A stretch of 22,401 bases of DNA, taken from a virus. Each line of letters begins with the position of its first letter. Position 1 is the stretch's first letter. The notes beneath the pieces were generated by a model. The model made no database searches and had not been told where the DNA came from. It was given only the letters and a program-made list of their open reading frames with translations. The translations under genes were made by a program, and so were the position numbers. The DNA is taken from the IMG/VR virus record IMGVR_UViG_3300002514_000292, positions 1 through 22,401 of that record. One strand, given 5' to 3'. This document shows positions 19,501-22,401 of the stretch, piece by piece.

Positions 19501-20094
19501 TTCATCTGCAATATAAGTTACAGCCTCCGGAGAATCTTCTGATTCTTCCTCTTCTTCCTCTTCTGATTCTTCTGATTCTTCCTCTTCTTCAAGATCGTCG
19601 GCCTCTTCTATTGAGCCTATTGTTTCAAAGCTTACAGAATACAAAAGTTTTAGTCTAGAAGTGGGTCGAGCATCCAAGTATATATCAGTATATTCAATTG
19701 AATTTTTAACAGTCTCTCTTGACTTTAAGCTATCTTCTCTGGAATTATTCACCAAGAGTGACTCGACTGCGATATCTAAAAATTCATCAAACCTTTTATT
19801 AAGACCCTCTGTTTCTAGTTCCTCGGTCAGTTCTCCTGCTCTATCTAATTCAAGATATTCGTCATCCATAGTAGTGGTGTATGGAGTCTCAACAGTAACT
19901 TCAAATTTGCACTTTCTTTCATTGAAAAAAGGCTCGTTCTCATCGAGTTCTTTCCAGCTTGGGACAGAGGCATATGGGTTCGCAACACATGGTGGACACT
20001 GAAATTCTTCTTTTACGTCTACAAGATCTTTACAAGCATCTGCTAAAAGATCTCCATCCATATCCTGAAATCTTAAAAATTTTGATTCTGCCAT
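13579..20094 (-). CDS. Very large virion protein of unknown function, 2171 aa
   Basis: I do not recognise a named domain. The protein is acidic, without a signal peptide. Near the N-terminus is a CPPC motif (33-36), followed by a Glu/Ser tract at 163-190 built on an in-frame duplication. A helical stretch around 500-590 (CLMKGLTLEQAGAAILKAAL, FFLRALPADRQQEV) and a Cys-containing segment (PSLCATPEQQAAFCDLRNSL, IGAMCDLATKDL) recall large proteins near gp25 in marine T4-like phages. The only strongly hydrophobic segment is at 774-798 (LIIGIVTKLIMKLCGLI). A GYYHTHID motif is at about 1825-1832, and the basic C-terminus (RTKKRIKRLFRRN) differs from the acidic front. The gene sits between the 341-aa gene and gp25, with TAAGG 8 nt before its ATG. 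Position and size suggest a baseplate or tail-peripheral structural protein; a tape-measure role is unlikely because long coiled-coil repeats are not seen. Confidence 0.7.
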   Translation of the reverse strand: MAESKFLRFQDMDGDLLADACKDLVDVKEEFQCPPCVANPYASVPSWKELDENEPFFNERKCKFEVTVETPYTTTMDDEYLELDRAGELTEELETEGLNKRFDEFLDIAVESLLVNNSREDSLKSRETVKNSIEYTDIYLDARPTSRLKLLYSVSFETIGSIEEADDLEEEEESEESEEEEEEESEDSPEAVTYIADEIRTKLNRVRRGLKLYSKYLKVHRAVEGGNILKLKDNSVFNLQNYGDLARLGNSTLGKLLTDLDDFLASKDLNIVAVGTTGLFKQKVTRIEFNFTSKYKLKRLRVWAAGCGEQPFIYGPKKLKPLNAKDSWRDPTAVAYFAQLDKMNDSLTATEPMPWIEFVLEYTYPGLYSTFGEEKETEAPTSSCIAARLEEETKQLGQNILDSAFSIGDAVVYAFRKSGCLNNTQELEELEIQLGLRSAPDAVTTTNSTKLRNVLGTKDGRHTIKQMATEQAFATMEDEDQIFMSLCAKIADFGKMNTNQGVRSLGSIDLDIIWTEGFDKIKKCGMFDFAIEATHCLMKGLTLEQAGAAILKAALRAMSIDNLNDFFLRALPADRQQEVASLARAKLDSGDIFKPGTELSSLSADIEKAEGSMAIITNPSSEEILHERENSVEGPNNAMIPQRNPSAPTGPPKSDRTIAQTVDGSSTQAEFSNLIVVEAYISALIEIYRNDVIEAIDLLNQYPGAQMIANILAFTDCPQAPLMNPSIPDFINSIQLPICSDIDDWVMPRFQNPGAWLPKIKDYPKIFFELFKQALIQLIIGIVTKLIMKLCGLISGSICQALKTAGSTLASLEDLASGTASFKSAIRESICGELADEEEIDDTIADLFEQLGAGGAALSDEELLQNFISDFSSAVTQTEFMNAFLGNPSDEMLIAIDNLVGYEYEELREGFPNRQAIANFFENTGNLIPVDVRDAMRDAINNPPEADLPANPSLCATPEQQAAFCDLRNSLLQGRASENQIGAMCDLATKDLQDNLEDLQDLLQGGLPNYINNNMPPLVSAPGCDDGLIPFESEEAQQLASTIKDNTIESIKMAFLEDMLDNGPGAHNWGLMNMILSDTKGNPLSAHHRYSSNRPNYVDYYTDDPDYDETFASLYKQEGAYPYSVAMWLEKQFANGTLDTINGGTDVSDLHNSINYNSNNEYGDNSGAILSFTNAGLTSGLYDKPAIELYNLPDLGYNTTALINWDGQAIHFTRHGRKSEPDLALEFRDNAKGLRAWKGSPYSYGFDIKLYFGDLERGPSEFVSEEYASSGYTVHNVFSDNVRIMINERFNPAAYYDSPIAAVLPAKSHIEPNFPGTGTEERQFEFFVEEDTFTNVDVTNYATFMNCFVEQSEYSPQVVLLYDLLGGEVERSSIKIVHDQFMSNAAKSFATSIATNGEMAFRYGMKMDTLTREDTEYVLGFGYDDAGEIYGDAEIEATDEDGNIITRKIVNDDMILGISKMQYEVESGQRDDENRVFYLDPATYGVSYMSPKIYIKPVESTGWVGILDAFFPELTECKDKTGADIINFSEVEQIIGARRSKIPVDERLKAGSSECVVEKPYNRILTRDSAVAIEGIMVSTIRIFVATHFIKSLATFLTFKPDFTNVFSDLYASYIVENMELVLRGGTDEHEDGSMGFSDGEFWFAFLEQAVQSYGRRVDDGDIPDPSAAALAACTAINDMQESYAYPTRQDLKNAKELHEVKAFKTLKNYREEKNLNQVFYTRKEAKIILKELVVEQIETLVPNILKALKTTLDVSPAVEDMSYHILENYVQGSSLVLNEDTFVETSTDLPTEEVTQQYTYGGELSVYVVNEEDSEFIKGEEYVGYYHTHIDDNGDLFYMAGPEHVPDAHNILKPFSTKIVVPIGEVEDYGGVFDLSNTEQPFILEKYISINGQKYSSSQAVSMIGANENKDLNLADVYPGDLELILDDQENPIGITGNIGVRYGLQLSIAIEGQRAAITEVEIDALDFPLSNFEPFQNNSKLLLCLINLLKQDDKFKLVCEYVFPMKKIVSAMAIYNDMGFLPSIGEVTVDDGALDLPSIASRPGMRAEGLSPTDPAQTLTEGYTPGWASVHDRNPGFWSGWFVREYDNWEQVLLKRTKKRIKRLFRRNYNYVNLKLGEFPELPKPGRILANNLRNSLRPATGEKLLPWWKRRKLRPDPYDSEGNKCERE
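19535..19590 (-). repeat. Direct repeat, 23-bp unit at 33-bp spacing, encoding a Glu/Ser tract
   Basis: The same 23 bases occur at 19535-19557 and 19568-19590. The 33-bp spacing keeps the frame (11 codons). It encodes EEEEESEE (169-176) and EEEEESED (180-187) of the 2171-aa protein. On the plus strand the tract is a TTC/TCT-rich pyrimidine run. Confidence 0.85.
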
Positions 20095-20102
20095 TACTTT
20101 TA

Positions 20103-20107
20103 CCTTA
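20103..20107 (-). promoter_or_regulatory. Ribosome binding site of the 2171-aa gene, overlapping upstream stop
   Basis: TAAGG combines the stop codon of the 341-aa gene (20107-20105) with the Shine-Dalgarno core. It lies 8 nt before the ATG at 20094, linking the end of one frame with the start of the next. Confidence 0.6.
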
Positions 20108-21130
20108 TGTTAGAAATACATTTTTACTGCACACATAGCGATATGAGAAGGGATAAACAAAATTAGCTTCCCATATATTACTATTTATTCTTTGTTGCCA
20201 AATATTATTAACCACACTATCTAAAACTTGTGTCGCTGTAGCGCCGCCGGCAATACCATAGTGAGGAATCGGACCAACTGAAATGGCACTCGCAAACGCC
20301 GTGTTAACGACTGCAAGATTAAAGATAGCCGACATCATGTTTTCAATTATTCCATGAAGCTCTTTAAGTGCTGAAACCATATTTTCTCCTCTAACGGCAG
20401 GCTGCAGATCTTGGATTATTTCTCTTCTCAAAAACTCTCCCCCCGCTACTGTGCGTTCTCCGCTTTTGTTTCCAGCGATAAGTTCAATTTTAGGGGCGCG
20501 CTGTCTAATACGACCACCAAGCGCGTTTGTTTCTCCAAAAATACCAAAACCTGGAAATGGGGCCTTTCCTGTGACAATCTTTACACCTTCTCGCCCAATA
20601 ATCCTTACTGCGTCTGCTTTTATTCCGATACCGGATCTTGTCGTTACATTGCCGGCGATCCCCTCTGTAATGCCAAAATTTTTATCAATATCTGTCAATT
20701 GGCTTATATATATTCTTGCAGCATCTGCAGCGAAGTTAGGATCTACTATTGTCCCTCTCCTTGCGTTGTTTACACGCGGCAAGCTAGACATTCTCCCTAC
20801 AACAATATCAATTGCATCGCAATTAATTGCGCCTTTGCCGCCCCATCCAGTTTCAAGACCACCGGGCCTATCTTTACCAAATACTATATAAGCATTTCTT
20901 TTTTTTATAACTTTCTGGCCGGGAGCGGGTTTGAGATATACTTTTGATTCTGGACCATTTGTCTGTATTAATCCGGATTGATCTGGCAATTCTGTAATGT
21001 ATTCTCCAGTGCGCGAATTTTGAAGCGCAGTGAACAAAGGAATACCACCATAAACGCCACGTTGTTGAGATTTCAATTGCGCTTCGGCATCGTTAAAATA
21101 TTTTGGATCCCATATTTTTCTTTCAGACAT
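20105..21130 (-). CDS. Conserved virion protein, possible baseplate/spike component, 341 aa
   Basis: The protein resembles, from memory, a conserved protein of marine T4-like phages, but I cannot assign a named family. Notable stretches are NAYIVFGKDRPGGLETGWGG (79-98), AIDIVVGRMSS (106-116), a central ARIYISQLTDIDKNFGI (138-154), SGIGIKADAVRIIGREGVKI (166-185), and a C-terminal QPAVRGENMVSALKELHGII (243-262) that looks helical. The middle part alternates short beta strands and glycines, as in beta-helical or spike-type proteins, so a link to the baseplate hub is possible. Its position after a gp5-like hydrolase gene and an M15-like gene supports this. The start is firm: GGAGGT lies 5 nt upstream and the previous stop is only 2 nt away. 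Confidence in a structural role is fair; in the spike idea it is low. Confidence 0.6.
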   Translation of the reverse strand: MSERKIWDPKYFNDAEAQLKSQQRGVYGGIPLFTALQNSRTGEYITELPDQSGLIQTNGPESKVYLKPAPGQKVIKKRNAYIVFGKDRPGGLETGWGGKGAINCDAIDIVVGRMSSLPRVNNARRGTIVDPNFAADAARIYISQLTDIDKNFGITEGIAGNVTTRSGIGIKADAVRIIGREGVKIVTGKAPFPGFGIFGETNALGGRIRQRAPKIELIAGNKSGERTVAGGEFLRREIIQDLQPAVRGENMVSALKELHGIIENMMSAIFNLAVVNTAFASAISVGPIPHYGIAGGATATQVLDSVVNNIWQQRINSNIWEANFVYPFSYRYVCSKNVFLT

Positions 21131-21132
21131 GC

Positions 21133-21447
21133 TTAACCTCCATCATAGCTCCAATGCCATGGCTCACCGCCAGTTGCTAAAGGATCGGGCGGATCAGAGC
21201 GCGATCTTGTCCAGTTTTTTATATTACCATAGGCAGCTTTGTTGTGCACATTTTCCAATAGCCATTTGTATACATCACTCTCTCGGCAATCGGCCGTCGC
21301 AGTGTTTTGGCAACATTTTTGCCCACTTAAACATCGCTTTTTAGAGAATTTACTATTAACATGTAGGGAACCTGGAAGAGGAGCAGAAAGGACTGCTTCT
21401 TCTTTAAGTACCATAGTTAATTGTGATTCTGTCAATAATACCTTCAT
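21133..21447 (-). CDS. Small M15-like (VanY/D-Ala-D-Ala carboxypeptidase-type) protein, 104 aa
   Basis: The C-terminus GEPWHWSYDGG (94-104) matches the end of M15 peptidases of the VanY type, where the Glu is catalytic and the His binds zinc. The preceding YKWLLENVHNKAAYG (60-74) fits the WL..N...YG helix before it. The usual HxxGxAxD zinc motif is not intact: the aligned positions read C46-Q-N-T-A-T-A-D53, so the Asp is kept and Cys replaces His. The protein is shorter than usual M15 domains and is Cys-rich (C39, C45, C46, C54). Its N-terminus MKVLLTESQL resembles starts of many small marine phage proteins. It begins immediately after the stop of the gp5-like gene, with AAAGG as ribosome binding site. 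It may be an active cell-wall peptidase with an altered metal site, or a decayed one; an unrelated structural protein is also possible. Confidence 0.55.
   Translation of the reverse strand: MKVLLTESQLTMVLKEEAVLSAPLPGSLHVNSKFSKKRCLSGQKCCQNTATADCRESDVYKWLLENVHNKAAYGNIKNWTRSRSDPPDPLATGGEPWHWSYDGG
21136..21141 (-). promoter_or_regulatory. Strong Shine-Dalgarno of the 341-aa gene inside the upstream Gly-Gly codons
   Basis: GGAGGT is both the last two codons (Gly-Gly) of the 104-aa gene and a perfect Shine-Dalgarno core 5 nt before the ATG at 21130. The stop TAA lies between them. Confidence 0.85.
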
Positions 21448-22401
21448 TTAACAACCTTTATATACGTATCCACCTGAACTGGCAGTAAGGGGATAACTTT
21501 TATTTATATGATTACATCTACTTCTACATGGACTTACAGCAGAACATTCTCCTTCACAATATGCTCTTAACATCTGTTCTGCGTCCCAGTTGTATTTTGC
21601 TCCCATCTCATGTAAACATTTAGGATAAGAATTTAAATAAAACATTCCTACCGCGTATTCTCTAGGCGTGTTCCAACCACCCTTATTTATGGGTGTTACC
21701 AATCCTTCTTTAAACTTTCTTGATGCCGCTCTATTCTGTACACTTTCACTTTCGGAAGAATTTAAGAAACTCAACATTCCCTGTTTCCAAGAAGAATCTT
21801 TCATTTCATCACCACTATATGATTTAATACTATCCACCATTTCATTCTCTGACTTACCAAAATATTTCTCAGTGTCCATTTCCTTATAAAGTTTTTTAAG
21901 TCCGCTTTTTGTAAAATGTAAAATTCCTACCGCTGTATCTCCCTGACTATCTAAAAATAAATCATTATAGTTTTTAGACCCACCAGCAGAAATAGTACTA
22001 TTAATAATATCAATAATTAAATCATCTGATATTGGAGCTTGTTGATTAGATTTTGCACCACTTTGATAAGAACCAGTTCGTGATATGCCGCGAGAACTAC
22101 GTCGAGTGCTGGAAGCTCCAGATATATTTCGAAAAGCATTTTTTAAAGACTCACAATCTAAAGCATCACTTTCATCCGACTCAACATTGGTTCTGTTATC
22201 CTTGACGCTAACAAAGGTACCAAATTGCAAATCATATGAAAAAACATTTTCTTCTAATCGAACGTTCACAATATCTCCCACTTGTGGAAGATAATTGGTA
22301 CTTTTAGTATAATCATCGGATGATATAAAAGTTGTATGTAAAGTCACCAGTCTTCTTATTTTGGCCTTCTCTTCGGCAGTTGTTCCCCTCGCATTACAAG
22401 G
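21448..22401 (-). CDS. gp5-like baseplate hub protein with OB-fold and lysozyme-like region, N-terminus outside window
   Basis: The frame is open to the right edge (at least 317 codons), so the gene probably starts outside the window. A GTG at 22347 is possible but unlikely as start, because EEKAKIRRL before it reads as coding. LPQVGDIVNVRLEENVFSYD (about residues 38-57 from the edge) looks like the OB-fold of phage spike proteins. A Ser/Arg/Gly-rich linker (SGASSTRRSSRGISRTGS) follows. The next region, about 125-260, is lysozyme-like: SQGDTAVGILHFTKSGLKKL and a SSWKQGMLSFLNSS helix. A Glu where many lysozyme folds have an ESGG motif is not obvious here (TISAGG). The C-terminus is Cys-rich (CEGECSAVSPCRSRC, and a final Cys). 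In T4, gp5 combines an OB-fold, lysozyme and a beta-helix at the tail tip. Here the gene lies upstream of an M15-like gene and the baseplate genes. Confidence 0.6.
   Translation of the reverse strand, partial: PCNARGTTAEEKAKIRRLVTLHTTFISSDDYTKSTNYLPQVGDIVNVRLEENVFSYDLQFGTFVSVKDNRTNVESDESDALDCESLKNAFRNISGASSTRRSSRGISRTGSYQSGAKSNQQAPISDDLIIDIINSTISAGGSKNYNDLFLDSQGDTAVGILHFTKSGLKKLYKEMDTEKYFGKSENEMVDSIKSYSGDEMKDSSWKQGMLSFLNSSESESVQNRAASRKFKEGLVTPINKGGWNTPREYAVGMFYLNSYPKCLHEMGAKYNWDAEQMLRAYCEGECSAVSPCRSRCNHINKSYPLTASSGGYVYKGC
21455..21459 (-). promoter_or_regulatory. Ribosome binding site of the 104-aa gene
   Basis: AAAGG lies 7 nt before the ATG at 21447, inside the last codons of the gp5-like gene. 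Stop and start abut as TAAATG with no gap, which points to coupled translation. Confidence 0.65.

Noticed and set aside
20411-20947. Plus-strand frames of 178 and 146 aa opposite the 341-aa gene
   Set aside because: They lie fully antisense to a gene with a strong ribosome binding site and conserved-looking protein; no family resemblance and no operon context on the plus strand.
21501-21508. TATAAATA on the minus strand, identical to the T4 late promoter core, 54 nt before the 104-aa gene
   Set aside because: In DNA this AT-rich about two such octamers per strand are expected by chance over the window, and it lies inside a coding region; no other support is seen.
1-22401. tRNA genes, CRISPR arrays, insertion sequences, attachment sites
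   Set aside because: Coding sequence fills the window on one strand, and no cloverleaf-like sequence, spaced repeat array or terminal inverted repeats with a transposase were seen on reading.

Overview
The window reads as part of the virion-structural (tail and baseplate) gene block of a contractile-tailed phage, a myovirus related to the T4 superfamily. Two genes fix this: a GPW/gp25-family baseplate wedge protein (13192-13560) followed directly by a gp6/baseplate-J-type wedge protein (11380-13176), the same 25-6 order as T4. The DNA is AT-rich by eye. The remaining genes resemble, from memory, large virion proteins of marine T4-like phages (LamG-type giants and a DNRLRE-like protein). A phage of an aquatic bacterium is therefore the best guess, but the host cannot be named from this sequence.

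Layout: every gene is on the minus strand, so transcription runs from 22401 towards 1. In that order they are: (i) the C-terminal part of a gp5-like protein with an OB-fold-like segment and a lysozyme-like region (21448 to the right edge, start outside the window); (ii) a 104-aa protein ending like an M15 D-Ala-D-Ala carboxypeptidase (21133-21447); (iii) a 341-aa putative baseplate/spike protein (20105-21130); (iv) a 2171-aa protein of unknown function (13579-20094); (v) gp25; (vi) gp6; (vii) a 704-aa DNRLRE-like beta-sandwich protein (9266-11380); (viii) one reading frame of at least 3092 codons with LamG-like domains, running off the left edge (1-9276). Essentially every base is coding. Gene junctions are overlaps or gaps of 0-18 nt, most with a clear Shine-Dalgarno sequence, which suggests one long late operon with translational coupling. 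I saw no RNA gene, terminator, CRISPR array, insertion sequence or convincing promoter.

How the genes probably work together: gp25 and gp6 build the baseplate wedges. The OB-fold/hydrolase protein and the M15-like protein could open the cell wall at the baseplate hub. The 341-, 2171- and 704-aa proteins and the >3000-aa LamG protein are probably baseplate-peripheral or fibre-like virion parts, some likely to bind host surface glycans.

The most interesting signal is a module of about 115 residues that occurs once in the 704-aa protein and once in the giant protein. In each case it sits inside a different host domain, as if a mobile loop-insertion domain had been shuffled between neighbouring structural genes. 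Other points of note are an M15-like protein whose first zinc-ligand position appears to hold Cys instead of His, an in-frame 33-bp duplication that builds a Glu/Ser tract, and a lone hydrophobic helix in the 2171-aa protein.
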